A DNA stretch of 64,000 bases from the NCBI RefSeq assembly GCF_001428385.1, contig NZ_LMSK01000001.1, forward strand, positions 1,120,358 through 1,184,357, written 5' to 3'. Source of the DNA: Rhodanobacter sp. Soil772. GTDB lineage: Bacteria > Pseudomonadota > Gammaproteobacteria > Xanthomonadales > Rhodanobacteraceae. Of this stretch, positions 26,900 through 36,327 are shown piece after piece. Each line of letters begins with the position of its first letter. The first letter of the stretch is position 1. The notes under the pieces are model-generated. The model did no database searches, had not been told where the DNA came from, and saw only the letters and a list, made by a program, of their open reading frames with translations. Both the position numbers and the translations under genes were made by a program.

Positions 26900-29761
26900 C
26901 TAGAACCAGCGGCGCGTCTCGCCCCGCCCCGCCACGTTCTCCACACAGCGGCTGCACAGCTCCGGGTGCTCCGGGTGGCTGCCCACGTCGTCGCGGCGGT
27001 GCCAGCAGCGCACGCACTTGGCGGCGCTGCTGACGTCGGCGCAGACCCAGGCTTCAACACCGTCCAGCTCCACCTTCACCGCATCGTCCGCGCGCGACGT
27101 CGATGGTGCCAGGGTGAAGTCGGAGGTGATGAAGAAGAAGCGCAATTCGTCGGCGACTTCAACGTAACGCGACTGGACCGCAGCGTCGGCATGAACCACC
27201 AGCTTCGCTTCCAGCGCCGCGCCGATCTGCTCGGCCTTGCGCATGCCTTCGAGCACGCGCGAAACGCTGTCGCGAATCGCCAGCAGGTCGGCCCAGTAAC
27301 GCCGCTGCTCCGGCGAAGCCTGGGTGGCGGCCAGGCCGTCGTACCAGGTTTCGAACAGCACGCTGTCGCCGCGCTCGCCCGGCATGGCCTGCCAGATTTC
27401 CTCGGCGGTGAAGCTGAGGATCGGCGCCAGCCAGCGCACCAGCGCTTCGGCGATGCGGTACATCGCGCCTTGCGCGCTGCGCCGGCCGCGGCTGTCGGTC
27501 GGCATGGTGTAGAGCCGGTCCTTGGTGATGTCCAGGTACAGCGCGCCCAGTTCGTTGGTGCAGAAGTTCTGGATGCGCGCCACCACTTCGGGATAGTCGT
27601 AGCGCTCGTACGCGGCGGTGACCGCCTGCTGCACGTCGTACGCCTGCTGCACCGCCCACTGGTCCAGCAACAGGCTGTCTTCCACCGGGACCAGATGCTT
27701 GGCCGGATCGAAGCCGTCCAGGTTGCCGAGCAGGAACTTCGCGGTGTTGCGGATGCGCCGGTAGGTGTCGGAGACCCGCTTGAGGATCTCGTCGGAGACG
27801 GTCATCTCGTTGCGGTAGTCGGCCGAGGCCACCCACAGCCGCAGCACGTCCGCGCCCAGGGTATCCATCACCTTCTGCGGCGCCACCACGTTGCCCAGCG
27901 ACTTGGACATCTTGCGGCCGTTCGCGTCCACCGCAAAACCGTGGGTGAGCACTTCGTCGTAGGGCGCGCGGCCGTGGATCGCCGCCGAGGTCAGCAGCGA
28001 CGACTGGAACCAGCCGCGGTGCTGGTCGGAGCCTTCCAGGTACATCACCTTGTAGTGCGACGCCGTGCCCTGCTGCAGTTCCTGGCGCTGGCCGATCACC
28101 GCGAAATGCGTCACGCCGGAATCGAACCAGACGTCGAGTACGTCGGTGACTTTCTCGTAGTCGTTCGCATCGGCGCCGAGCAGTTCGGCCGCATCCAGCG
28201 TGAACCACGCGTCGATGCCGCCCTGCTCCACTTTTTTCGCGACCTGCTCCAGCAGCGCCACGGAATCCGGGTGCGGCTCCTGCGTGGCCTTGTGCACGAA
28301 CAGCGCGATCGGCACGCCCCAGGTGCGCTGGCGCGAGATGCACCAGTCCGGACGGCCGGCGACCATGCCGGCGATGCGCTCTTCACCCCAGCTCGGTACC
28401 CAATGCACGGACTTGATCGAGGTGAGTGCGGTCTCGCGCAGTGCCTGCTGCTCCATCGAGATGAACCACTGCGGCGTGGTGCGGTAGATCACCGGCGTCT
28501 TGTGCCGCCAGCAGTTCGGGTAGCTGTGCTCGATCTTCGCAAACGCCAGCAGTACGCCGCGCTGGCGCAGCAGGTCGACGATGGCGTCGTTCGCCTTCCA
28601 GATATGCATGCCGCCCAACGCGAGCGAATCGGCGACCGGCGTGTCGGCACGATAGGTGCCGCGCGGCTCGATGTAGTTGAGCAGGCCGATGCCGTATTCG
28701 CGCGCCACCACGAAATCCTCGACGCCGTGGTCGGGCGAGGTATGCACCGCGCCGGTGCCGTCCTCGGCGCTGACGTGCTCGCCGAGGATCACCGGCACTT
28801 CGCGCGGGTAGAACGGATGGTGCAGTTGCAGGCCTTCCAGTGCCTTGCCTTCGACATGGCCCAACACGGTCGCCTGCCCGATGCCGTAACGCTGCGCCGC
28901 CTTGTCGACCAGTGCGCTGGCGACAACCAGCAGCACGCGCTTGCCGTCGCGCGACGGGCCTTCGATCAACGCGTATTCCAGATCGGCGCCGAGCGACACC
29001 GCCTGGCTTTCCGGCAAGGTCCACGGCGTGGTGGTCCAGATCGGGATGGCAGCGATGGCGTCGCCGGCGTCCACGCCAAACTTTGCCAGCAGCGCGTTCG
29101 GCTCGACCGCGTCGTACGCCACGTCGACCGCGGGCGAAACCTTGTCGCCGTATTCGATCTCCGCCTCGGCCAGCGCCGAGGCGCAGTCGAAGCACCAGTA
29201 CACCGGCTTGGCGCCGCGCACCACGTGGCCGTTGGAAACGATGCGCGCCAGTGCGCGCAGCATGTCGGCCTCGAAGTGGAAATCCATCGAGCGATACGGG
29301 TGGTCCCAGTCGCCGAGCACGCCGAGCCGCTTGAAGTCGGCGCGCTGGGTATCGACCTGCTCGGTCGCGTACTCGCGGCACTTCTGCCGGAACGCGGCGG
29401 CGTCGAGCTTGTCGCCCGGCTTGCCGAATTTCTTCTCCACCGCGATCTCGATCGGCAGCCCGTGGCAGTCCCAGCCCGGCACGTACGGCGCGCGATGGCC
29501 GGCCAGCAGCTTGGACTTGACCACCATGTCCTTGAGGATCTTGTTCACCGCGTGGCCGATGTGGATCGGGCCGTTCGCGTACGGCGGACCGTCGTGCAGC
29601 ACGAACACGCTGTCGCGATCGGCGGTCTTCTGCTGGATCTGCGCGTAGCGATCGACCCGCGCCCACTCCGCCAGCCAGCCCGGCTCACGCTTCGGCAAAT
29701 CGCCGCGCATGGGGAACGCCGTCTGCGGCAGGTTGATCGTGCTTTTGTAATCGTGGGTCAT
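26900..29761 (-). CDS. ileS: Isoleucine-tRNA ligase
   Basis: 953 aa, class I synthetase. The HIGH motif is in [23 protein letters not shown] is in [13 protein letters not shown], and a large editing domain lies between. The C-terminal zinc finger keeps four Cys ([11 protein letters not shown] and [10 protein letters not shown]), as in bacterial type 1 IleRS. It charges tRNA-Ile in the cytosol. It lies between ribF and lspA on the - strand. No clear Shine-Dalgarno precedes the ATG at 29761, but the N-terminus [16 protein letters not shown] fits the family. Confidence 0.98.
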   Translation of the reverse strand: MTHDYKSTINLPQTAFPMRGDLPKREPGWLAEWARVDRYAQIQQKTADRDSVFVLHDGPPYANGPIHIGHAVNKILKDMVVKSKLLAGHRAPYVPGWDCHGLPIEIAVEKKFGKPGDKLDAAAFRQKCREYATEQVDTQRADFKRLGVLGDWDHPYRSMDFHFEADMLRALARIVSNGHVVRGAKPVYWCFDCASALAEAEIEYGDKVSPAVDVAYDAVEPNALLAKFGVDAGDAIAAIPIWTTTPWTLPESQAVSLGADLEYALIEGPSRDGKRVLLVVASALVDKAAQRYGIGQATVLGHVEGKALEGLQLHHPFYPREVPVILGEHVSAEDGTGAVHTSPDHGVEDFVVAREYGIGLLNYIEPRGTYRADTPVADSLALGGMHIWKANDAIVDLLRQRGVLLAFAKIEHSYPNCWRHKTPVIYRTTPQWFISMEQQALRETALTSIKSVHWVPSWGEERIAGMVAGRPDWCISRQRTWGVPIALFVHKATQEPHPDSVALLEQVAKKVEQGGIDAWFTLDAAELLGADANDYEKVTDVLDVWFDSGVTHFAVIGQRQELQQGTASHYKVMYLEGSDQHRGWFQSSLLTSAAIHGRAPYDEVLTHGFAVDANGRKMSKSLGNVVAPQKVMDTLGADVLRLWVASADYRNEMTVSDEILKRVSDTYRRIRNTAKFLLGNLDGFDPAKHLVPVEDSLLLDQWAVQQAYDVQQAVTAAYERYDYPEVVARIQNFCTNELGALYLDITKDRLYTMPTDSRGRRSAQGAMYRIAEALVRWLAPILSFTAEEIWQAMPGERGDSVLFETWYDGLAATQASPEQRRYWADLLAIRDSVSRVLEGMRKAEQIGAALEAKLVVHADAAVQSRYVEVADELRFFFITSDFTLAPSTSRADDAVKVELDGVEAWVCADVSSAAKCVRCWHRRDDVGSHPEHPELCSRCVENVAGRGETRRWF

Positions 29762-29861
29762 TGCGTGGATGCCGTCACTGAGGTGTTGCCGCCCGCCAGA
29801 TGATGGCAGGCAAAGAAGGGAAAGTTAGTCGATTTCGACCCGTGCCGTAATGCCCGTGTCC

Positions 29862-30815
29862 TCACGCCTCGGCCAGTCGCGGGTTCATGCCCAGCAGCTC
29901 GCGCGCCTGGCGCGAGTCCAGCGCCATTTGCGCCTTGAGCGGTTCCAGCCCGTCGAATTTCTGCTCGTCGCGCAGCTTGGCGACGAACTGCACCGCCATG
30001 CGCTGGCCGTACAGGTCGCCTTCGAAGTCGAACAGGTGCACTTCCAGCAGCGGCTCGGCGACCTCGTTCACGGTGGGGCGCACGCCGAGGCTGGCCACGC
30101 CCGGCCAGCTGCACTCGCCCTCGCCCAGCCCCACGCGCACCGCGAAGATGCCCTGGATCGGGCTGACCCGCTGCGACAGGTGGATGTTGGCGGTGGGATA
30201 ACCCAGCGTGCGGCCGAGCTGGTTGCCGTACTCCACCTTGCCTTCGATCACGAACGGCCGGCCCAGCAGCGACTCCGCGCCGGCAAACCCACCCGCCGCG
30301 AGCAAGGCGCGCACCCGGCTGGCCGAGACGCGGGTGTCGTCGAGCTGCACCATCGGCATGCTGCAGGCGGTGAAGCCGAGCTGCGCGCCCATCCGCTCCA
30401 GCAGCGCCATGTCGCCGCCGCGCTTGTGGCCGAAGCGGAAATCGCCGCCCACCCACACTTCGCGCGCGGCCAGCCGTTCGACCAGCACGCGCTGCACGAA
30501 CGCCTCGGCCGACATCGCAGTCAGCGCCTTGTTGAAGCGCAACAGCAAGGTGTGCTGCATGCCGGCGGCGGCAAAACCGCGCAGCTTCTCGCGCACGCTG
30601 GACAGCCGCGGCACCGGCGCGGGCGAGAAGAACGCACGTGGCAGCGGCTCGAAGCTCACCACCACCGGGCTGCAGCCAAGCGCCTGCGCGCGCTCGCGCA
30701 CCTGCGCCAGCAAGGCTTGGTGGCCGCGGTGCAAGCCGTCGAACGCGCCGACCGCGATGACGCTGCCGCGCGGCGCCAGGCAGGGGCCTGCGACATCCCT
30801 GGAAAGTCTCATCAT
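29862..30815 (-). CDS. ribF: Bifunctional riboflavin kinase / FAD synthetase
   Basis: 317 aa from the tandem ATG at 30815/30812; the open frame beyond it runs into murJ. The N-terminal nucleotidyltransferase has GAFDGLHRGHQALL and GGDFRFGHKRGGD. The C-terminal kinase has GRTLGYPTANI and VYFGQ-like family strands (IFAVRVGLG). It makes FMN and then FAD from riboflavin. It is encoded 49 bases after murJ and 100 bases before ileS, the conserved neighbourhood. Confidence 0.96.
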   Translation of the reverse strand: MMRLSRDVAGPCLAPRGSVIAVGAFDGLHRGHQALLAQVRERAQALGCSPVVVSFEPLPRAFFSPAPVPRLSSVREKLRGFAAAGMQHTLLLRFNKALTAMSAEAFVQRVLVERLAAREVWVGGDFRFGHKRGGDMALLERMGAQLGFTACSMPMVQLDDTRVSASRVRALLAAGGFAGAESLLGRPFVIEGKVEYGNQLGRTLGYPTANIHLSQRVSPIQGIFAVRVGLGEGECSWPGVASLGVRPTVNEVAEPLLEVHLFDFEGDLYGQRMAVQFVAKLRDEQKFDGLEPLKAQMALDSRQARELLGMNPRLAEA

Positions 30816-30864
30816 CGCGTGAGTATAACGGCCCGGCTGCCCGCGATAAGAGCCTCCGGCGGGT

Positions 30865-32475
30865 TCACGCACCGCGCAGGTCGCGCAGACGGAAGCCGCC
30901 GGCAAACAGCACGGCGACATAGCTGGCCCCGCCGGTCAGCACCAGCACGGTCAGATGCCACAGCCGGGTCAGCACCGGCACTCCGTGGGTCCAGTTCGGC
31001 CACAGCCAGCGGCCCAGCAACAACACCGCCACCATCACCGCGCAGGCCGCGGCCAGCCGCAGCAGATGCCGCGACCAGCCCGGCTGGCGCTGGTAGACGC
31101 CGGCCTTCTTCAACCAGTGCCACAGCAGCCACAGGTTCACGTAGGCGGCCACTGCGCTGGCCATGCCGAGCGCCATGTGCAGGCCGGGCAGCCGGGCCAG
31201 GCCGTCCAGCCACGCCAGCCGCTTCAGCTCGACCGGCGCCCACAGCTCGAACAGCAGCGCCAGGAACACCACGTTCAGCAGCATGTTGGTGAGCAGCGAA
31301 GCCACCGCCGCACGCACCGGCGTGCGCGTGTCCTGGCGTGCGTAGAACGCCGGCAGCAACACCTTCACCAGCGCGAATGCGGGCAGGCCGAAGCTCAGCG
31401 CGGTGATCGACAGCGTCGCCATGGCGGTGTCGTGCGCGGTCCAGTGGCCATGCTGGAACAGCGTGGCCACTAGCGGCCCGGCCAGCAGCATCAGCGCGAA
31501 CATCGCCGGCACCGCGATCAGCAGGGTGACGCGCAGGCCCCAGTCCAGCGCGCGCGAGAAACCGGCGGTGTCGGTGGTGACGTGATGACGCGACAGTGAC
31601 GGCAGGATCACCGTGCCCAGCGCCACGCCGAACACGCCCAGCGGCAGTTCCAGGAAACGATCCGCCTGCGACAGCCAGCTCTGCGAGCCGACCACCAGCA
31701 GCGAGGCGATCACCGTATCGAACAGCAGGTTGATCTGCGCCACCGACGAGCCGAACAGGGTCGGCACCATCAGCCGCATGATCCGGCGCACCTCCGGGTG
31801 GCTCCAGCCCCAGCGCGGCAGGGTCAGCAGGTCCAGCCCGCGCAGCGCCGGCAACTGGAACAGCAGCTGCAGGATGCCGGCCGCCAGGATCGCCCAGCCC
31901 ATCGCCATGATCGGCGTCTGCAGCCGCTTCGACAGCCACAGCGCGCCGGCGATCATGCACAGGTTGAGGATCACCGGCGTCAGCGCCGGCAGGCCGAAGC
32001 GATGGAAACTGTTCAGCGCGCCGCCGGACAGCGCGGTCAGCGACACGAACAGCAGGAACGGGAAGGTCAGCCGCAGCAGCTCGACGGTCAGCTCGAACTT
32101 CTGCGGCTCGTCGATCGCGCCGGGCGAGAACAGCACGGTCACCTGCGGCGCGAAGATGATCCCCAACGCGGTGATCAGCAGCAGCACGCCGCCCAGCGTG
32201 CCCGATACCCGCGACATCAGGTCCTTCAGCTGCGCATGCGTGCCTTTTTCCTTCACTTCCGTGAAAACCGGCACGAAGGCGGTGGAGAACGAGCCCTCGG
32301 CAAACAGCCGGCGCATGAAGTTGGGGATGCGGAACGCCACCCAGAACGCGTCGGTGGCGCTGTTGGCGCCGAACGCCGCGTTGATCGACATGTCGCGCAC
32401 CAGGCCGAGCACCCGCGAAACCATCGTCATGCTGCTGAACGAGAGCAGCCCGCGGAGCATGCTGGGGGACTTCAT
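30865..32475 (-). CDS. murJ: Lipid II flippase MurJ
   Basis: 536 aa, about fourteen hydrophobic helices. The N-terminus MLRGLLSFSSMTMVSRVLGL followed by RDMSINAAFGANSATDAFWV is the typical MurJ/MviN opening. RRLFAEGSFSTAFVPVF carries the conserved Arg/Glu of the central cavity. It moves lipid II across the inner membrane for peptidoglycan synthesis. It is divergent from rpsT, with a 220-base shared upstream region. Confidence 0.97.
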   Translation of the reverse strand: MKSPSMLRGLLSFSSMTMVSRVLGLVRDMSINAAFGANSATDAFWVAFRIPNFMRRLFAEGSFSTAFVPVFTEVKEKGTHAQLKDLMSRVSGTLGGVLLLITALGIIFAPQVTVLFSPGAIDEPQKFELTVELLRLTFPFLLFVSLTALSGGALNSFHRFGLPALTPVILNLCMIAGALWLSKRLQTPIMAMGWAILAAGILQLLFQLPALRGLDLLTLPRWGWSHPEVRRIMRLMVPTLFGSSVAQINLLFDTVIASLLVVGSQSWLSQADRFLELPLGVFGVALGTVILPSLSRHHVTTDTAGFSRALDWGLRVTLLIAVPAMFALMLLAGPLVATLFQHGHWTAHDTAMATLSITALSFGLPAFALVKVLLPAFYARQDTRTPVRAAVASLLTNMLLNVVFLALLFELWAPVELKRLAWLDGLARLPGLHMALGMASAVAAYVNLWLLWHWLKKAGVYQRQPGWSRHLLRLAAACAVMVAVLLLGRWLWPNWTHGVPVLTRLWHLTVLVLTGGASYVAVLFAGGFRLRDLRGA

Positions 32476-32622
32476 GTGGCGGTTCGTTACCTTCGGCGTC
32501 GATCACGCGGGGCGCGTAGTTTGACAGCCCACGCGGGCAGGATGACAGCGCGGATATGGCAGAATAGCGGCACGACGGCCGCCACGTGCCCATGCCGGCC
32601 CTCGGCGTGGCCGCCTAAATGA

Positions 32623-32651
32623 TTGACGCATCGGCGAATCGACCGCATAAT
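32623..32651 (+). promoter_or_regulatory. Predicted sigma70-type promoter of rpsT
   Basis: TTGACG (32623-32628), exact 17-base spacer, CATAAT (32646-32651). Transcription would begin around 32658, giving a leader of about 38 bases before the TTG start of rpsT. Confidence 0.7.
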
Positions 32652-32695
32652 TGGCGTCTTTTTCCACCCTCAACCCTGCATTCCGGAGTTCTACC

Positions 32696-32959
32696 TTGGC
32701 CAACATCAAGTCCGCGAAGAAGCGCGCGCGCCAGTCCGAACAGCGCCGTCTGCGCAACATCAGCGCCCGCTCCATGGTCCGCACCGCCCTGAAGAAGGTC
32801 GTCAAGGCCGTCGAGGCCAAGGACAAGGCTGCCGCCGTCGCCGCGTTCGCCGCTGCCCAGCCGGTGATGGATCGTTACGCCGCCCGCGGCCTGATCCACA
32901 AGAACAAGGCCGCCCGCCACAAGAGCCGCCTCAACGCGAAAATCCGCGAACTGGCGTAA
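32696..32959 (+). CDS. rpsT: 30S ribosomal protein S20
   Basis: 87 aa, identical in length to E. coli S20. The start is TTG at 32696, because [17 protein letters not shown] follows directly as in other S20 proteins. CCGGAG lies about 8 bases upstream. The in-frame ATG at 32651 would add 15 unrelated residues and overlap the -10 box. S20 binds 16S rRNA early in 30S assembly. A UUG start is also known for E. coli rpsT, where it keeps expression low and subject to control. It is divergent from murJ, as in many gammaproteobacteria. Confidence 0.97.
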   Translation: MANIKSAKKRARQSEQRRLRNISARSMVRTALKKVVKAVEAKDKAAAVAAFAAAQPVMDRYAARGLIHKNKAARHKSRLNAKIRELA

Positions 32960-32986
32960 GCCGGGGCGCGATTCGAGTTGACGAAG

Positions 32987-33008
32987 AGCCGGCGCAAGCC
33001 GGCTTTTT
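32987..33008 (+). terminator. Intrinsic terminator of rpsT
   Basis: Stem AGCCGGC / GCCGGCT with loop GCAA, followed by TTTTTC. It lies 27 bases after the rpsT stop. Confidence 0.85.
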
Positions 33009-33038
33009 CATGCCCGCCCCACACGACACCGGATGGCG

Positions 33039-33341
33039 TCACTGCCGCGAACGAAACTCCAGCGGCATCGGCTTGCTCGTCCGCGCCGCCGCCGGCGGCT
33101 TCGGCCCGCAGGCGCCGCAGGTGCTGCAGCCATCGCTGCAATCGCCGGTGGCTTCCTTCGGCTGCAGGCGACGCCCCAGAGCCCGCGCCAGCGAGTTGCG
33201 GCCGGGCTGGTTGAAGCGGATCGACGCGGCGGCCAGCCAGCGGTTGGTGAGTTTCGGCGCCAGCTTGCGGAACACGATCAGCACACTGGCCAGCACGATC
33301 AGGCCGACCACCACGTACTGCACCAGCAGGCCGGCACTCAT
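33039..33341 (-). CDS. FeoB-associated Cys-rich membrane protein (DUF6587-like)
   Basis: 100 aa. One N-terminal membrane helix (LLVQYVVVGLIVLASVLIVF), a basic cytosolic middle and a Cys-rich stretch DCSDGCSTCGACGP near residue 75 in C-x3-C-x2-C-x2-C spacing. Its ATG overlaps the feoB stop (ATGA), so it is the third gene of the feo operon. It fits the FeoB-associated membrane proteins by topology and context. It may serve as a FeoC-like accessory or bind iron or an Fe-S cluster, but no function is established by the sequence. The longer frame extending to 33773 is feoB shadow. Confidence 0.85.
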   Translation of the reverse strand: MSAGLLVQYVVVGLIVLASVLIVFRKLAPKLTNRWLAAASIRFNQPGRNSLARALGRRLQPKEATGDCSDGCSTCGACGPKPPAAARTSKPMPLEFRSRQ

Positions 33342-35176
33342 GTCAGCATCCTCGCCACCTGGTAGACGATGAACGATGCGGCGTAGGCCATCACGAACAT
33401 GTAGCTGAACGAGATCGCCACGTTGCGCCAGGAATCGGTCTCGCGCTTGATGATCGCCAAGGTGGACATGCACTGCGGCGCGTACGCAAACCACACCAGC
33501 AGCGACAGCGCGCTGGCCAGCGGGATCTGCCCGGCCAGCGCATGGCCCAGCCCGCCGGCCGCTTCGCCACCGACCAAATAGACGGTAGCCAGCGCGGCCA
33601 CCGCAGTCTCGCGCGCGGCAAACGCCGGGATCAGCGCCAGGCTGATCTGCCAGTTGAAGCCGATCGGCGCGAACACATACTGCAGCGCGCGGCCGATGTA
33701 GCCGGCGAAGCTGTACTCGATCGCCGGCTGGGTCGCCCCCTCCGGCGCGCCCGGGAAAGTCGACAGAAACCACATCAGCACGGTCAGGCCGAGGATCACG
33801 CCGGTCAGCCGCTTCAGAAAGATCATGCCGCGCTCGTACAGGCCGATCGCCACGTCGCGCAGCTTGGGCATGCGGTACGACGGCAGCTCCATCATCAGCG
33901 CGTGCTCGCTCTTGTCGCGGCGGATGTGTTTCATCACCCAGCCCACCAGCATCGCGCCGAGGATGCCGGCCAGATACAGCGCGAACAGCACCACGCCCTG
34001 CAGGTTGAACACGCCGAACACGTAGTGGATCGGGATGAAGGCACCGATCAGCAGCGCATACACCGGCAGCCGCGCCGAACAGGTCATCAGCGGCGCGATC
34101 AGAATCGTGGTCAGCCGGTCGCGCGGGTCGGTGATGCTGCGCGTGCCCATGATGCCGGGGATCGCACAGGCGAAGCTCGACAGCAGCGGAATGAACGAGC
34201 GCCCGGTCAACCCTACCGACAGCATCAGCCGGTCGAGCAGGAACGCGGCGCGCGGCAGGTAGCCGGATTCCTCCAGCACGATGATGAACAAAAACAGCAC
34301 CAGGATTTCCGGCAGGAAGCCCAGTACCGTGCCGAGGCCGCCGAACAGGCCGTCGGTGACCAGGCTCTGCAGCGGCCCGGCCGGCATCAGCGTGGCGGCA
34401 TGCCCGCCCATCCAGTCGAAGCCATCGGCGATCGCGTCGGTCATCGGCTTGCCGATCGAGTACACCGCCTGGAACACCAGGAACATCACCACCGCCAGGA
34501 TGGCCAGCCCGAACACCGGATGTAGGGTCCAGCGGTCCAGCGCATCGTCGAGTTCCGCGGTGGTGCGCGGCATCGTTACCGTTGCCGTCAGCAATTCACG
34601 CACCTGTGCATGCAGGTCGGCGCGGCCGGCCGCGTCGCCCACCTGCGCCGGCGCCGCTGGCGGCACTTCGCCGTCGACCCGCTCGATCAGTCCCCGCGCA
34701 CCGCCGCGCTTCACCGCGACGGTTTCCACCACCGGCAGGCCCAGCCGCCGCTGCAGCTCCGGCACGTCGATGACGATGCCGCGCTGGCGTGCGGTGTCCA
34801 TCATGTTCAGCGCCAGCACCACCGGCCGGCCCAGCCGCTGCACTTCCAGCACGAAACGCAGGTGCAGGCGCAGATTGGTCGCGTCGGCGACGCAGACGAT
34901 CAAATCCGGCGGCGCCTCGCCCGGGTAGTTGCCGGCGCAGACATCGTGGGTGATCTGCTCGTCCGGGCTGTTCGCGTCGAGGCTGTAGGCGCCCGGCAAG
35001 TCGAGGATCTGCAGGACGCGACCCGACGGCGCGGTGAAGCGGCCTTCCTTGCGCTCCACCGTGACGCCGGCGTAGTTCGCCACCTTCTGCCGGCCGCCGG
35101 TGAGCTGGTTGAACAGCGCCGTCTTGCCGCAGTTCGGGTTGCCGACCAGGGCGATGCGCAGGGTCGAGGCGCTCAT
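33338..35176 (-). CDS. feoB: Ferrous iron transporter FeoB
   Basis: 612 aa, shorter than the ~770 aa E. coli FeoB but within the range of the family. The N-terminal G domain has G1 GNPNCGKT (residues 12-19), G3 DLPGAYS and G4 NMMD. The membrane part contains two Gate motifs (SFACAIPGIMGTRSI and TCSARLPVYALLIGAFIP) and about ten helices. It imports Fe(II) across the inner membrane. The ATG overlaps the feoA stop, and the stop overlaps the Cys-rich partner gene. Confidence 0.97.
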   Translation of the reverse strand: MSASTLRIALVGNPNCGKTALFNQLTGGRQKVANYAGVTVERKEGRFTAPSGRVLQILDLPGAYSLDANSPDEQITHDVCAGNYPGEAPPDLIVCVADATNLRLHLRFVLEVQRLGRPVVLALNMMDTARQRGIVIDVPELQRRLGLPVVETVAVKRGGARGLIERVDGEVPPAAPAQVGDAAGRADLHAQVRELLTATVTMPRTTAELDDALDRWTLHPVFGLAILAVVMFLVFQAVYSIGKPMTDAIADGFDWMGGHAATLMPAGPLQSLVTDGLFGGLGTVLGFLPEILVLFLFIIVLEESGYLPRAAFLLDRLMLSVGLTGRSFIPLLSSFACAIPGIMGTRSITDPRDRLTTILIAPLMTCSARLPVYALLIGAFIPIHYVFGVFNLQGVVLFALYLAGILGAMLVGWVMKHIRRDKSEHALMMELPSYRMPKLRDVAIGLYERGMIFLKRLTGVILGLTVLMWFLSTFPGAPEGATQPAIEYSFAGYIGRALQYVFAPIGFNWQISLALIPAFAARETAVAALATVYLVGGEAAGGLGHALAGQIPLASALSLLVWFAYAPQCMSTLAIIKRETDSWRNVAISFSYMFVMAYAASFIVYQVARMLT

Positions 35177-35433
35177 GCCGCCACCCCGGCCCGCACGCTG
35201 ATCCGGGCCGCCTCGGCGCGACGCAAGGCAAAGCGGGTGAAACCGATCTGGATCAGCAACGGATCGCCGCCCATCGGCCCCACCGCCACCACGCGCACCG
35301 GCTCGCCATCGACGAAGCCCAGGTCGCGCAGGCGCTGCGCGATCGGGTCGGCCGCGTGCGCGTCATCGACGCGGTCGACCACGGCAGGTGCACCCTTGGG
35401 CAAATCGGACAGACGCACAGGCTGGATTCTCAA
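35173..35433 (-). CDS. feoA: FeoA, ferrous iron transport accessory protein
   Basis: 86 aa SH3-like protein: VRLSDLPKGAPAVVDRVDD then IAQRLRDLGFVDGEPVRVVA, the FeoA signature. The annotated start is TTG at 35433, but no Shine-Dalgarno precedes it. A GTG at 35418 (VRLSDLPKG) is an alternative start. It probably interacts with FeoB in the cytosol. It is the first gene of feoA-feoB-Cys-rich partner, all with ATGA overlaps. Confidence 0.92.
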   Translation of the reverse strand: MRIQPVRLSDLPKGAPAVVDRVDDAHAADPIAQRLRDLGFVDGEPVRVVAVGPMGGDPLLIQIGFTRFALRRAEAARISVRAGVAA

Positions 35434-35454
35434 ATAAGAATAGTTCGCATTGTA
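35433..35454 (-). promoter_or_regulatory. Possible feoA promoter with weak Fur-box-like sequence
   Basis: On the - strand, TACAAT (35454-35449) could be a -10 box; no convincing -35 is seen. Immediately downstream TGCGAACTATTCTTA (35449-35435) matches about 9 of 14 positions of the TGATAAT-N-ATTATCA Fur consensus. The position directly before feoA makes iron control likely on biological grounds, but the box itself is weak. Confidence 0.35.
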
Positions 35455-35520
35455 GACCTACACTCGGCCCGCTGCACCACGCCCGGTTTATCATCGTGTC
35501 ATTTGCCAACGGGATCACCG

Positions 35521-36327
35521 ATGACCGACTCCATCCTGAGCGAGCGCCGCGGCACGGTCGCCTGGCTCACCCTGAACCGCCCGCAGATCCACAACGCGTT
35601 CGATGACACGCTGATCGCCGCGCTCACCGACGCGCTGGCGGTCGCCGACGCCGACCCGGCCGTGCGCGCCGTGGTGCTGAGCGGCAACGGCAGCTGCTTC
35701 TCGGCCGGCGCCGACCTCAACTGGATGCGCGGCATGGCCAGCGCCAGCGAGCAGGAAAACCGCGAGGATTCGCTGCGGCTGGCGCGGCTGATGCGCAGCC
35801 TGCAGTTCCTGTCCAAGCCGACCATCGCCCGCGTCAGCGGCGCCGCCTACGGTGGCGGCGTGGGCCTGGTCGCCTGCTGCGACATCGCGATCGGCGTGGA
35901 CACCGCCAAGTTCGCGCTGTCGGAAGTGAAGCTGGGCCTGGTGCCGGCAGTGATCTCGCCGTACGTGATCGCCGCGATCGGCCTGCGCGAGGCGCGCCGG
36001 CTGTTCATCACCGGCGAGGTGTTCGATGCCGCCACCGCGGCACGCATCGGCCTGCTGCATGCGGTGGTATCCGCCAGCGAGCTGGACGAAGCGATCGAGC
36101 GCCAGTTGTATCTGCTGGCCAAGGCCGGCCCGCTGGCCCAGCGCGAAGCGAAACAGCTGGCCTTGCGCATCGGCGGCGTCGACCCGGTGCAGGCCGAGCG
36201 CATCGACAGCGCCAACGCCGAACTGATCGCCCGCCTGCGCGTGTCGCCGGAAGGCCAGCATGGCCTGAGCGCCTTCCTCGACAAGCGTGCGCCGGCGTGG
36301 GTCGCCGCCGCCCGGAACCTGCCATGA
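35521..36327 (+). CDS. liuC: Enoyl-CoA hydratase family, probable methylglutaconyl-CoA hydratase
   Basis: 268 aa from the ATG at 35521; the open frame upstream crosses the feoA promoter. It has crotonase-fold motifs: GNGSCFSAGADLNWM (first oxyanion loop) and SGAAYGGGVGLVACCDIAI (second), then ALSEVKLGLVPAVISPYV. The methylglutaconyl-CoA assignment rests on location: the biotin-carrying subunit of methylcrotonyl-CoA carboxylase and HMG-CoA lyase follow on the same strand. It would hydrate 3-methylglutaconyl-CoA to HMG-CoA in leucine degradation. Other crotonases cannot be excluded from sequence alone. Confidence 0.88.
   Translation: MTDSILSERRGTVAWLTLNRPQIHNAFDDTLIAALTDALAVADADPAVRAVVLSGNGSCFSAGADLNWMRGMASASEQENREDSLRLARLMRSLQFLSKPTIARVSGAAYGGGVGLVACCDIAIGVDTAKFALSEVKLGLVPAVISPYVIAAIGLREARRLFITGEVFDAATAARIGLLHAVVSASELDEAIERQLYLLAKAGPLAQREAKQLALRIGGVDPVQAERIDSANAELIARLRVSPEGQHGLSAFLDKRAPAWVAAARNLP

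Noticed and set aside
26966-29803. 945-codon + strand frame opposite ileS
   Set aside because: Shadow of ileS, with His/Arg/Val-rich composition and no domain.
29762-29861. Riboswitch or T-box leader of ileS/ribF
   Set aside because: The spacer is only 100 bases and shows no T-box or FMN-aptamer sequence blocks.
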